From: Planctomycetota bacterium
Lineage (GTDB): Bacteria > Planctomycetota > UBA8742 > UBA2392
DNA length: 64,000 nt
Direction of reading: 5' to 3'
Assembly (NCBI GenBank): GCA_020638675.1
Contig: JACKID010000001.1
Coordinates: forward strand, 2,976,001 to 3,040,000
A program made the position numbers and the translations under genes. This document shows, one piece after another, positions 55,072 through 63,444 of this stretch (positions are counted from its first letter, which is position 1; every line of letters begins with the position of its first letter). The notes under the pieces are model-generated. The model saw only the letters and a program-made list of their open reading frames with translations. It was not told the DNA's origin and ran no database searches.

Positions 55072-56082
55072 CTAGCCTTCCCGCCCTTCGTCGCTGCCGA
55101 TCGCGCCCAGCATCTGCTGCGCGTCGCCGGCGGCCGCGGTGCCTTCGTACTTCCGGATGAAGCCTTCGAGGTTCGCCTTCTTCGCGTCGTCGGACTTGGC
55201 CTTGTCATTGGCCTCAAGCGTCTTGGCGAGCGCATCCCAGGCCTTCAGCTCGTTCTTGACGTCCTTGTCCTTCTTCAGTTCTTTCAGGTCTTCCTTGGCC
55301 TTGTCGGCCACTTCCATGCCCTTGAACTCCTTGCCGCTGAGCTCTTCCAGCGCGGCCACGGTTTCGTGGTAGCGGCGCGCGGCCTTGGTGTCCTCAACGC
55401 GCTTCAGCAGCTTCTCGATCACCGCGTCGACGCGCCCGATGATGTAATCGGCATCCGCGACAACCGCTTCGTTGTCGGCCGACTTTTCCTTGGCCTTGGT
55501 GGCCTCTTCGCGGGCGCCCGCGTAGTCCTTGGCGCTGAACGCGGTGGCGGCCTTCTCAAGGCCCGGGGCGACGTCGTTCTTGCCGAGCCCGAGGTACTTG
55601 ATCTTCTCGATCTCGGTCTCGATCGCCGCGCCGTAGCCGCTGTGGCCCTCGAACACGACCTTGCCGTCCACGCCGATCACGTAGGCGTACGGGATGGTCC
55701 CCACGCCGGGGAAGCCGCCCATGTTGCCCTCGAGAACCTGCGGGAACGTCAGCCCCTTGCTGCTGTACACCTTCTGGATGTCGGCTTCGCTGCTGTTCTG
55801 GCGCTCGCTCATGAACACGTGCAGCCCCTTGCCTTCGTACTTGTTCCAGAGCGCCTGTACTTCCGGCATGCTCTTGAGGCACGGGCCGCAATGCGTGCCC
55901 CACAGCTTCACGAGAATCACCTCGCCCTTGCAGTCTTCAAAGCTGGTCTTTCCGTCCGCGGGCGGGTTGATGAACCGCGTCGCGCTGAAGCTCGGGCAGT
56001 CCTGCCCGGTGAGTGATCCCCCGGCGAACAACGCCGGCGCCAGCGCACAGGCCAGCACTGCGATCATAATTGTCTTGCTCAT
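55072..56082 (-). CDS. Thioredoxin-fold (TlpA-like) protein with CGPC
   Basis: 336 residues from ATG 56082, with ttggagcc upstream. Signal peptide (1-20), thioredoxin-fold domain with VKLWGTHCGPCLKSMPEVQALW (Cys65 and Cys68), the cis-Pro region in GTIPYAYVIG, and a charged helical C-terminal half from about 170. A periplasmic thiol-disulfide protein like TlpA/ResA. It is the cysteine counterpart of the selenoprotein upstream (about 33-40% identity judged by eye). Confidence 0.88.
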   Translation of the reverse strand: MSKTIMIAVLACALAPALFAGGSLTGQDCPSFSATRFINPPADGKTSFEDCKGEVILVKLWGTHCGPCLKSMPEVQALWNKYEGKGLHVFMSERQNSSEADIQKVYSSKGLTFPQVLEGNMGGFPGVGTIPYAYVIGVDGKVVFEGHSGYGAAIETEIEKIKYLGLGKNDVAPGLEKAATAFSAKDYAGAREEATKAKEKSADNEAVVADADYIIGRVDAVIEKLLKRVEDTKAARRYHETVAALEELSGKEFKGMEVADKAKEDLKELKKDKDVKNELKAWDALAKTLEANDKAKSDDAKKANLEGFIRKYEGTAAAGDAQQMLGAIGSDEGREG

Positions 56083-56141
56083 GGTTGGCTCCAATCGTCT
56101 TGCACCTTGGTTTGAGTTCAGATGCCGGAGCCGCAAACGAA

Positions 56142-56167
56142 CACGGCCCGGCAGGCGCCGGGCCGTG
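56142..56167 (-). terminator. Terminator of the selenoprotein TlpA gene
   Basis: 11-bp stem cacggcccggc / gccgggccgtg, loop aggc, about 28 bases past the stop. Confidence 0.78.
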
Positions 56168-56194
56168 ATTCACAGTTGTAGGTCCCGATCGCCC

Positions 56195-57190
56195 TTATTC
56201 GTGCGAGAGCTGGTCAGCCAGCGCCTTTGCTTCGTCGGCGGCGGCCGTGCCCTCGTACTTCTCGGCAAACTTGATCAGGTTCTTGTACTTGTCACCTTCG
56301 CTCTTGGCCTTCTCGTTGGCGTCGAGCGTCTTCTGCAGCTGGTCCCAGGCCTTGAGCTCATTCTTGACGTCCTTGTCTTTCTTGAGCTCCTTCAACTCTT
56401 CGGCCGCGTGCTCCGCCTCCTCTGTACCCTTGTAGCCCTTGCCTGAGAGTTCCTCGAGCATGGCGACGGCTTCGTGGTAGCGGCGCTTGGACTTCGCGTC
56501 GTCGATCCTGGTGCGCAGCCCGGTCATCCGAGCGTCCACGCGGTTGATGATGAACTCAGCGTCGGCGAGGGCGGCTTCGTTTTCAGCCTCCTTCTCCTTG
56601 ACCTTGAGCGCCTCATCCTTGGCGCCGGCGTAATCGCCGGTGGCGAACTTGGTGGCCGCCTTCACGCACTCCGGCGCGACCTCAAGCTTGCCGAGACCCG
56701 GATACTTGATCCGCTCGAGCTGCTGGACGCACACGGCGCCATAGCCCTCACGACCCTGCCAGACGACCTTGCCGTCCGGCCCGACCACGAAGGCGTACGG
56801 AAGACCGTTCCCGCCTTTGTAGCCGTTGAAGTCGCAGGAGTTACGGATCGCAATCGGGAACGTCAGTCCCTTTTCCGCCGCGTACTTCTTCAGGTCGTCT
56901 TCGGTGCCCCCCTGGCTTTCCACCAGGAAGACATGCAGACCCCGATCCTTATTATTTTTCCAAAGAGCTTCTACGGAAGGCAACGCCTTCACGCAGGGTC
57001 CTCAGCGTGTACCCCAGTATTTGATGAGTACAACTTCGCCGGCACACTGCTCGAGCGTGATGGCGTCCGGCTGGTTCACGCAGACGGTCGCCTTGAACTC
57101 CGGCGCGTCCTGTCCGACCTGGTTATCCTGGGCGAACAGCGCCGGGGCCAACGCGAGCATCGCGATCAGCAGCCCCTTTTTGATATGCAT
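56195..57190 (-). CDS. TlpA-like selenoprotein with UGPC redox motif (UGA at 57002-57004)
   Basis: 331 residues if the UGA at codon 63 is read. The frame is continuous: VVLIKYWGTR-U-GPCVKALPSVEALW aligns position by position with VKLWGTHCGPCLKSMPEVQALW of the neighbouring paralogue, so Sec63 replaces its first Cys. A signal peptide (MHIKKGLLIAMLALAPALFA), thioredoxin fold (to about 165, GLPYAFVVG cis-Pro) and a Lys/Glu-rich helical C-terminal half complete it. A SECIS-like hairpin starts right after the UGA. A gene caller will split it. No sign of pseudogenisation elsewhere. Confidence 0.9.
56972..56995 (-). promoter_or_regulatory. Candidate SECIS hairpin of the TlpA-like selenoprotein
   Basis: In the mRNA: UGCG, a bulged U, GAAGGC, loop GUU, GCCUUC, CGUA. 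A 6-bp upper stem and a 4-bp lower stem are separated by one bulged U. The loop begins 17 bases after the UGA, as in E. coli fdhF (18 bases, also with a bulged U and a GU loop). Confidence 0.75.
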
Positions 57191-57379
57191 GGCATCTCCC
57201 GTATTGCATTGTTTGCACGCCCGTTAGGGCCTGCACTACAGTAGTAGAGAAACAGGATACGTACTTACGCCCTTTCTTTCCTATATAAAGTGTCACTGTG
57301 AAACCCCATGCCGTTACTCGGGTTGCACAGACCAGACGCTTTCGGTTTCTGCCTAAGTGCTTGCACAGATTGACCTTAA
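57191..57379. promoter_or_regulatory. Divergent promoter region, selenoprotein / ABC-F
   Basis: About 190 bases with an AT-rich core (tatataaagtg near 57282) that could be a -10 for either direction. ggagat precedes the selenoprotein ATG. Boundaries uncertain. Confidence 0.35.
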
Positions 57380-59443
57380 ATGCCCCTCGTAACGGTTTCC
57401 AACCTCTCGATGCATTACGGCGGCCCGGACCTGCTTCGGGGCGTCTCACTCGACATCGAGCCCGGAGCAAAGATCGGGCTTATCGGGCAGAACGGCACAG
57501 GCAAATCCACACTCCTCAAACTCATCATGCAGCAGACCGAGCCGACCAAGGGCGAGATCCATCGCCAGCGGGGGCTCAACATCGCCTACCAGGCCCAGGA
57601 GCTGACCTACGACCCCGGCGCCACCGTCTTCACCGAGATGCGCAAGCTGTTCAGCGAAGACTTCAAGCGCCAGGAAAAGTTGCACGCGCTCGAAGAACGC
57701 ATGGCGCACGGGCAAGACGTGATGGCCGAGTACGAGCGCGTGCAGCAGGAGCACGAAACCGCCGGCGGCTACGAAGTCGAGCGCAGGATCGAGCAGGTGC
57801 TGACCGGGCTCGGGCTGCCGCGCTCATCCTGGACGCAGCCGATCGAAAGCTTCAGCGGTGGCGAGCGCAACATCATCGGGCTCGCGCGCATCCTGCTGCA
57901 GGAGCCGGACCTGATGCTGCTCGATGAGCCCTCCAATCACCTCGACATGGACGGCATCGAGTGGTTCATCCAGTTCATTCGCAACACGCGCGCGGCCGTG
58001 CTGATGGTCAGCCACAACCGCCACATGCTGGATGCGACGGCGACGGAAATCTGGGAGCTGCACGGGCGCAAGATCACGCGCTGGGCGGGCAACTACAGCG
58101 ACTACCAGCGGCTCAAGGCCGAGGCGCTGGCGCTGCAAGAGCGGCAGTACAAGAGCCAGCAGCGGCTCATTAAACGCATCGAGTTCCAGGCGCGCCGCCT
58201 GCTCGACATGGCGCGCGCCTACGACGACCCCGGCCAGGCCAAGCGCGCCAAGGCCATGCTGCAGCGCATCGACCAGATGGACAAAGTCGAAGCGCCGGAC
58301 AAGTCGGAGAACCGCTTTCACGCGAATCTGACCGGCGGCAAACGCCACGGGCACATAGCGCTGGAGATCAGTGACCTGACGGTCACAGTCGGGAGTCCGG
58401 AGTCTGGAGTCCGGAGTCAGAATCCTGTCGCCGAAGGCGACACTGCCGTGGACTCCGGACTCCAGACACCAGACACCAAACGAACGCTGCTCGACAGAGC
58501 AGCGCTGCAGATCACCTTCGGCCAGCGCGTTGCCCTCGTCGGCCCGAACGGCTCCGGCAAGACGACGCTGTTCCGGGCGATTTTGAACCACGCCGACTGG
58601 GAGAACCCGGGCGTCGATGTGCAGGACGGCCCCTTCCACGTGCGCGGCACGCTTCGCACCGGCAAGAGCGCGGTGATCGGCGACTACTCTCAGATCCACC
58701 AGCACGCGCTGGATGAATCGCTGACGCTGATCCAGTGGTTCATGAACGTCAGCGGGCTCGAGTTCCAGCCCGCGACGCTGATGCTGCACCGCTTTCTTTT
58801 CAACCGCGACGACTTGAACCGCACCATCGCCACGCTCAGCGGCGGCGAGAAGTCGCGCCTGCAGCTCGCGCGGCTGGTGCACGAGAAGGTCAACTTCCTG
58901 ATGCTGGATGAGCCGACGAACCACCTCGACATCCAGGCCTGCGAGCAGCTTGAAGAAATGCTGGAAGAGTTCGAGGGCACGCTGCTGATCATCAGCCACG
59001 ACCGCTATTTCCTCGACCGGCTGGTGAACCGCGTGGTCGAGCTGGAGGATCGCAGGCTCGTCCAGTTCGACGGCACCTTCGCCGAGTGGTGGCAGCAGAA
59101 ACACGCCAGCGCCACGGCCGGCCCCAAGCGCACCCTGCAGCTGCACAGCCAGAAGTCAGCGGCCGAAAGAAGAAGCGAAGCCAAGCAGCAGCGCGAAGAC
59201 CAGAAGGCCAAACAGCGCGAGCAGCACAAGCTCAAGACCGAGTTGAAGGCGCTGGAGGCCCGGATCGAAAAGCTCGAGGCCAAGCAGAAAGAGCTCGAAG
59301 AGCAACTGGCCAAAGCCTTCAGCCACGAAGGCGAAGCCTCCGCTGAAGAAGCCCAAAAACTCAACCAGGCCTTCGAGGCCGTAAGAAACCAGATCACCGA
59401 AGCCTACACCAAGTGGGAAGAACTAGCCGCAGCCGTGGAGTAG
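57380..59443 (+). CDS. ABC-F ATPase with in-frame palindromic insertion
   Basis: 687 residues; soluble, no membrane segment. Two ABC domains: Walker A GQNGTGKST and GPNGSGKTT, signature LSGGE equivalents SFSGGERN and TLSGGEKSR, Walker B LMLLDEPSNHLD and FLMLDEPTNHLD. A linker between them and a coiled-coil C-terminus (about 610-687) follow. ABC-F proteins act on ribosomes (antibiotic protection, EttA/Uup-like roles). Residues about 340-370 (VGSPESGVRSQNPVAEGD) come from an inserted palindromic repeat. The gene's last 170 bases are duplicated downstream. Confidence 0.93.
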   Translation: MPLVTVSNLSMHYGGPDLLRGVSLDIEPGAKIGLIGQNGTGKSTLLKLIMQQTEPTKGEIHRQRGLNIAYQAQELTYDPGATVFTEMRKLFSEDFKRQEKLHALEERMAHGQDVMAEYERVQQEHETAGGYEVERRIEQVLTGLGLPRSSWTQPIESFSGGERNIIGLARILLQEPDLMLLDEPSNHLDMDGIEWFIQFIRNTRAAVLMVSHNRHMLDATATEIWELHGRKITRWAGNYSDYQRLKAEALALQERQYKSQQRLIKRIEFQARRLLDMARAYDDPGQAKRAKAMLQRIDQMDKVEAPDKSENRFHANLTGGKRHGHIALEISDLTVTVGSPESGVRSQNPVAEGDTAVDSGLQTPDTKRTLLDRAALQITFGQRVALVGPNGSGKTTLFRAILNHADWENPGVDVQDGPFHVRGTLRTGKSAVIGDYSQIHQHALDESLTLIQWFMNVSGLEFQPATLMLHRFLFNRDDLNRTIATLSGGEKSRLQLARLVHEKVNFLMLDEPTNHLDIQACEQLEEMLEEFEGTLLIISHDRYFLDRLVNRVVELEDRRLVQFDGTFAEWWQQKHASATAGPKRTLQLHSQKSAAERRSEAKQQREDQKAKQREQHKLKTELKALEARIEKLEAKQKELEEQLAKAFSHEGEASAEEAQKLNQAFEAVRNQITEAYTKWEELAAAVE
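58401..58467. repeat. Palindromic element inside the ABC-F gene
   Basis: 17-bp perfect inverted repeat gtctggagtccggagtc (58402-58418) / gactccggactccagac (58451-58467) encloses a smaller palindrome tgtcgcc-gaa-ggcgaca (58426-58442). It is translated in frame, adding a low-complexity insert in the region between the ATPase domains. Confidence 0.8.
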
Positions 59444-59450
59444 GCAAAGA

Positions 59451-59575
59451 GTGGCATGCGCTTCCCGACTACGCCGAGGCTACGTCGTGCAGGCCAGCGC
59501 ATGAGTTGCAGCGGCTTCCAGCCGCTGCCGCGTGCAGGATGCACGCGAAACGCATTCGCTGGAAGCGAATGCCAC
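59451..59575. repeat. REP-like multi-hairpin repeat, copy A (with 30-base insertion)
   Basis: From gtggcatgcgcttcc to gaatgccac. It matches the copy at 63822-63916 but has an extra 30 bases inside the first hairpin. Contains stems gcagcggct-tcc-agccgctgc, cgtgca-gga-tgcacg and cattcgct-gga-agcgaatg. All loops are tcc/gga. Confidence 0.85.
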
Positions 59576-59748
59576 AGTTGGAGGCCAAGCAGAAAGAGCT
59601 GGAAGCGCAGCTGGCCAAAGCCTTCAGACACGAAGGAGAAGCCTCCGCCGAGGAAGCCCTGAAGCGGAACCAGGCCCTAGAGGCCGTAAGAGACCAGATC
59701 ACCGAAGCCCACACCAAGTGCGAAGAGCTCGCAGCAGCCGTGAAGTAA
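59576..59748 (+). pseudogene. Duplicated 3' tail of the ABC-F gene
   Basis: Encodes LEAKQKELEAQLAKAFRHEG...AAAVK and a stop, matching the last 56 residues of the ABC-F protein at about 47 of 56 positions and about 87% of bases. It is separated from the parent gene by REP copy A. It lacks its own start and domains, so it is treated as a remnant, although an ORF from 59413 runs through the repeat into it. Confidence 0.8.
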
Positions 59749-59772
59749 CCCCGTGCAACCCTCACACGTCTA

Positions 59773-59784
59773 TTGACGTGTCAA
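59773..59784 (+). promoter_or_regulatory. TTGAC-N2-GTCAA operator-like site (gene 1)
   Basis: TTGACGTGTCAA lies immediately before the ribosome site (tgagga) of the DUF6745-like gene at 59797. Its exact reverse complement occurs before the paralogous gene at 61422. Confidence 0.5.
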
Positions 59785-59796
59785 TGAGGATTTGCC

Positions 59797-61350
59797 ATGG
59801 GTCGTCGTCGTCAACAACTCACAGCACTGACAGAGCCTGAGCGCACCCGCCTGCGCAAGCTGGCGGACGCGTGCGCTTCGGATGCCGAGCTGCTGTCCGA
59901 ACTGTTCCAGCTTATGCCGGACAGTCCTCACAAGTTTGCAGAGCTGCTGCACACCGAGTTCGGAGTGCCGGTAGTGGCTGCGCGCACATGGCTGATCGAA
60001 GACGGGCTGCGGTCCGGGCTACGAATGGAAGAGCTGGCCGACCGCTGTTGGCGCTGGATCCACAGCACGTTCCGCGGCGCGGAGCCTGCGCGTCGTGTTG
60101 CGACACTGACGGAACAGGACTCGGCGCTGGTGGATTCCCGCGCCCGTGAGATCGATCGCCTCGTCACGACGCCGGTGGCCCGCGACCGCGCCACATTTGA
60201 GCGCGCGCTCGCAGAGGCGTACCGCCTTGCCGACCTGCCGCCACCCCGCGTTCTCTGGGTCGACGGGCCTGGCGCGGGCATCCTCATGGTGATGTTGTGC
60301 CTGTACCACGGCACTGAGCGCCAACGGCTCGCGGGCATTCTGTCCGAGCGCCGCTTCGCCCAACCGCCGGAGCATGATCTCGGTGCGGCCATGGACTCGC
60401 TTTGCGTCGCACTCCGCGACTTCATGCCCGTTGCCTACGAGGCGGACCTGCCGCGCTACCTGACGTTCGACCTGCTCGGCGGCGACGCAAGCCAGCGCAT
60501 CGTTCAGGAGTTGCTGGGCACGGCACTGTCACGTCTCGACCCGGTACGTTCCACCCGCGTGTCGCCCGGCGTAGTCGAAACGCTCAGGGGCGCGTTCCGG
60601 CAGCGTGCCGGGCTGCACAAGCGCCTGATTCGACAGGGACTGATTGAGGCCATGTGGCGCGCAGTCGGCGAGCCCGGCGAAGACAACCTGCTGCGTGACT
60701 TCCTGTCGCGCGAGCCGGGCGTGTGGTGGTACGAGATGCTGGGCGATGCCGCGGTCGCCCGCACGGCTGCGGACCTTGGCGCTGACCCGGTGTTTCCGCT
60801 GGCACGCCGCCACAAGGTTGCGTGGGCGCTGGCAAGCGGCGGGTTCTGGAGCTGGCTGGGCTACAAGGTGGCCATCTGCGCCGACGGCCCGACGGCGCTC
60901 AACTTTGAAGACGGGCTCCCCCACGCCGAGGATGCCCCGGCAATAGGCTACGGAGACGGTTTCAACGTCTACGCCGTCGAGGGCCACGTCGTACCGGATT
61001 ACGTGATCACTCATCCGGAAACGATCACACACGCGGCGATCGAGGCAGAGCGCAGCGCCGAGGTCCGTCGAATCATGATCGACCGCTACGGACGTGGGCG
61101 GTATCTGGCCGAGACCGGTGCGACCGTGATCGACATGGACATGGTGGACGTCGTGGCCGGCGACGCCAGCTTCGGCGCAATGCCGCGCGCGCTGATGCGT
61201 GACCCGGGTGGGCGCACGTGGCTCGTCGGCACGGACGGAAGCACCCGGCGTGTGTACTACATGCGTGTCCAGGACCGCACGAAGACGTGCGCCGAGGCGC
61301 ATGAGCAGCTCGCCGGTATGAACGAGTCCAACATCATCGCATCCAGCTGA
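59797..61350 (+). CDS. DUF6745-like protein (1)
   Basis: 517 residues, soluble, no signal peptide. An N-terminal basic region and a helical middle are followed by a C-terminal domain: VAICADGPTALNFEDG, VPDYVITHPETITHAAIEAERSAEVRRIMIDRYGRGRYL, then VVAGDASFGAMPRALMRD and WLVGTDGSTRRVYYMRV. These match DUF6745 as I recall it, a family of unknown function. The last 85 residues are nearly identical to those of the next gene while the N-terminal parts diverge. A TTGAC-N2-GTCAA site precedes the ribosome site. Confidence 0.75.
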   Translation: MGRRRQQLTALTEPERTRLRKLADACASDAELLSELFQLMPDSPHKFAELLHTEFGVPVVAARTWLIEDGLRSGLRMEELADRCWRWIHSTFRGAEPARRVATLTEQDSALVDSRAREIDRLVTTPVARDRATFERALAEAYRLADLPPPRVLWVDGPGAGILMVMLCLYHGTERQRLAGILSERRFAQPPEHDLGAAMDSLCVALRDFMPVAYEADLPRYLTFDLLGGDASQRIVQELLGTALSRLDPVRSTRVSPGVVETLRGAFRQRAGLHKRLIRQGLIEAMWRAVGEPGEDNLLRDFLSREPGVWWYEMLGDAAVARTAADLGADPVFPLARRHKVAWALASGGFWSWLGYKVAICADGPTALNFEDGLPHAEDAPAIGYGDGFNVYAVEGHVVPDYVITHPETITHAAIEAERSAEVRRIMIDRYGRGRYLAETGATVIDMDMVDVVAGDASFGAMPRALMRDPGGRTWLVGTDGSTRRVYYMRVQDRTKTCAEAHEQLAGMNESNIIASS

Positions 61351-61376
61351 CCGGGGCGGGCATCCGCCCCGGTTTC
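61350..61376 (+). terminator. Terminator after the first DUF6745-like gene
   Basis: 10-bp stem accggggcgg / ccgccccggt, loop gcat, then ttt. Confidence 0.8.
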
Positions 61377-61397
61377 GCAACCTCCTCCCGTTTGACA

Positions 61398-61409
61398 TTG
61401 ACACGTCAA
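61398..61409 (+). promoter_or_regulatory. TTGAC-N2-GTCAA operator-like site (gene 2)
   Basis: TTGACACGTCAA, directly followed by the ribosome site aggag of the second DUF6745-like gene. It is the reverse complement of the site at 59773. Confidence 0.5.
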
Positions 61410-61421
61410 AGGAGAGGTGCC

Positions 61422-62969
61422 ATGCGAGTGGATACGAATATCGTCAAGATGCCGGACTGCCTGATGCCGCGGCTGCAGGAGGCTGCAGACAGCGGCATGA
61501 GCGACTCAGAGGTGCTCAGCATCCTGTGGTCGATGACTCCGCGTCCGCTTCGTACGCCCGACTGCTGGGCCGACATTCTCAACGAGCTGTTCGGTGTACC
61601 GCAGGATCTGGCGATCCGCGCATCGAGCGTCGATGCGCCGGTAATCCACTTCCGCGCCAACATGCACCGGATTGCGGAAGCACTCTGGCCCTGGCTGCAC
61701 CGTGTACTGCGAGGTGCAGACAACGTCGCCACCGTGGCGGCAGTCGGTCTCGACACCCGCCGCCAGTTTGCAGCCATTCGTGAGGAGATGGACGGTCGCG
61801 CACGCGCTGTCGTGCCCCGCTCCCGCAAGCGCTTTGAGGCCGCCGTGCGGGAAGCCTATCGAATCGCCGGCTATGAGCCGCCGCCGATGCTCTGGTTTAA
61901 CGGCATTGGTAGCGGGTCTCTGTTCCTGAACATGTGCTGCGGGGAGGGCGCAAATCGAAAGAACCTCATTGCGCGCTTGCCGTGCACGGACGCCGAACCC
62001 AATACCCACGAGCACCTGCTGAAGCAGGCGTTCGATGGTTTGCGGTCTGTGCTTGCAGACATGGATGAAGGCGAATGTTTGCGTCGCATTTCGCGTCGGC
62101 GCATCGGACCATCCGTGCTTCACCGGATGAATGTGAAGCTGCTTCGCCCGGTGGAAGTACGTCGAGACCCCGTGCGATCGCGGCGGCTCTCGTCGGCCGT
62201 GCTGGAAGAGACGGCCGGCGCAGTTGCTCCTCGGCTGGAGATTGAGGGCAGTGTGCAAAGCGTCGTCATTGGCGCGATGGGAGAGTCGCTGGACGAACTT
62301 GCAGGACGGCGCCCGGGCGGTACGGCGCTGTTCCATGGAATCTTTCTGGAACAGTGGGCTCGCCTTGCGGGCCTCGTGCGCTGCAATCGCGCGGCCGGCA
62401 TGGATCCGGCACCGGCACTCGCATACTTGCAGGACATCGTTTGCGAACTGGTCGACCATGGCTACTGGTTCTTCCCCGGCGAGAAGCTGTGCATCGCATG
62501 TGACGGGCCGACTTCCGTGCACTTCGAGGACGGGTTGTTGCACAACCGGTCGGCGGCGGCCGTCGAATTTGCCGACGGCTTAGGGGCGTTCGCGCTGGGG
62601 GGCTTCTACGTTCCTTCATTCGTGGTGCGTGAGCCGGAAAGCATCACGGTCCGGCGCATACGGGGCGAACGCAACGCCGAAGTCCGGCGCATCATGATCG
62701 ACGTATACGGGCGTGGACGCTACCTGTCCGAGACAGGCGCCAAGGTTGTCGACATGGACATGGTGGACGTAGTGGCCGGCGACGCAAGCTTCGGCGCGAT
62801 GCCACGCGCGCTGATGCGCGACCGCGACGGCGACACGTGGCTTGTCGGCACGGATGGCAGCACACGTCGTGTGTGCTACATGCGCGTGCCGCCCGCGGTG
62901 CGTTCGTGCTCGGAGGCCCATAAGCGCCTCGCAGGCATGGACGAATGCGAGATCATCGCATCGAGTTGA
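61422..62969 (+). CDS. DUF6745-like protein (2)
   Basis: 515 residues from ATG 61422, with aaaggagagg upstream. The same architecture as its tandem neighbour. The C-terminal block VRRIMIDVYGRGRYLSETGAK ... FGAMPRALMRDRDG ... CYMRVPPAVRSCSEAHKRLAG is highly conserved. The N-terminal two thirds share only scattered positions with the paralogue. Cytoplasmic. A small partner gene follows 35 bases downstream. Function unknown. Confidence 0.75.
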   Translation: MRVDTNIVKMPDCLMPRLQEAADSGMSDSEVLSILWSMTPRPLRTPDCWADILNELFGVPQDLAIRASSVDAPVIHFRANMHRIAEALWPWLHRVLRGADNVATVAAVGLDTRRQFAAIREEMDGRARAVVPRSRKRFEAAVREAYRIAGYEPPPMLWFNGIGSGSLFLNMCCGEGANRKNLIARLPCTDAEPNTHEHLLKQAFDGLRSVLADMDEGECLRRISRRRIGPSVLHRMNVKLLRPVEVRRDPVRSRRLSSAVLEETAGAVAPRLEIEGSVQSVVIGAMGESLDELAGRRPGGTALFHGIFLEQWARLAGLVRCNRAAGMDPAPALAYLQDIVCELVDHGYWFFPGEKLCIACDGPTSVHFEDGLLHNRSAAAVEFADGLGAFALGGFYVPSFVVREPESITVRRIRGERNAEVRRIMIDVYGRGRYLSETGAKVVDMDMVDVVAGDASFGAMPRALMRDRDGDTWLVGTDGSTRRVCYMRVPPAVRSCSEAHKRLAGMDECEIIASS

Positions 62970-63004
62970 AACTCGATGCCGTTCTGAAACGAAGGAGGTG
63001 AATC

Positions 63005-63415
63005 ATGGTGAAGATGAAGGCAGATCAGGTTCAGCAGAAGATTCAGCAGGCGGCAGACCAGGCCGTCCCCAAGTTGCGGCACATCGACGAAATCGAAGTC
63101 GGCCAGGCAATTCGCCAGGGCGACATCTACGTCACGCGCCTTGAACGCATGCCGCGCAAGCACGGCGGCGTCACGGTTGAGCGCCAGCTCGCGCCGGGCA
63201 CGAGCCGCGGCTCACGCCACTGCGTTGAGGGTGACATCACGGTGTATCTGCCGGCGCAGAACTCGGGGCAACTCACGGGTCCGATCATCAGTGCGCACGA
63301 CCGTTTCACGGTCACGCACCCGGAACACGCTCACTTCTCGCTCCCGGCCGGTTTCTACCGTGTGACCTATCAGCGCGACTTCAACATCCGCGAAGTCTCG
63401 CGCGTCGCTGACTGA
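63005..63415 (+). CDS. Small beta-rich protein in the DUF6745-like cluster
   Basis: 136 residues. A perfect aaggaggtg precedes the ATG at 63005. Predicted beta-barrel-like: IRQGDIYVTRLERMP ... RHCVEGDITVYLPAQ ... DRFTVTHPEHAHFSLPAGFYRVTYQRDF ... VSRVAD. I recall a similar RQGD...HEEHAP...YRV.RQRE pattern next to DUF6745 genes elsewhere, but cannot search. Last gene of the cluster, with its own terminator. Confidence 0.6.
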   Translation: MVKMKADQVQQKIQQAADQAVPKLRHIDEIEVGQAIRQGDIYVTRLERMPRKHGGVTVERQLAPGTSRGSRHCVEGDITVYLPAQNSGQLTGPIISAHDRFTVTHPEHAHFSLPAGFYRVTYQRDFNIREVSRVAD

Positions 63416-63420
63416 ACCAG

Positions 63421-63444
63421 ACGAAGCCCCGCAAGGGGCTTCGT
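63421..63444 (+). terminator. Terminator of the small cluster gene
   Basis: 10-bp stem acgaagcccc / ggggcttcgt with GNRA loop gcaa. It also serves the convergent VOC gene. Confidence 0.85.

Noticed and set aside
57002..57004. Pseudogene stop in the TlpA-like gene
   Set aside because: Replaces a conserved Cys in a CxxC position with the rest of the frame intact.
59413..59748. Independent gene encoding the ABC-F tail
   Set aside because: Starts in repeat DNA and only repeats the parent tail; treated as a duplication.
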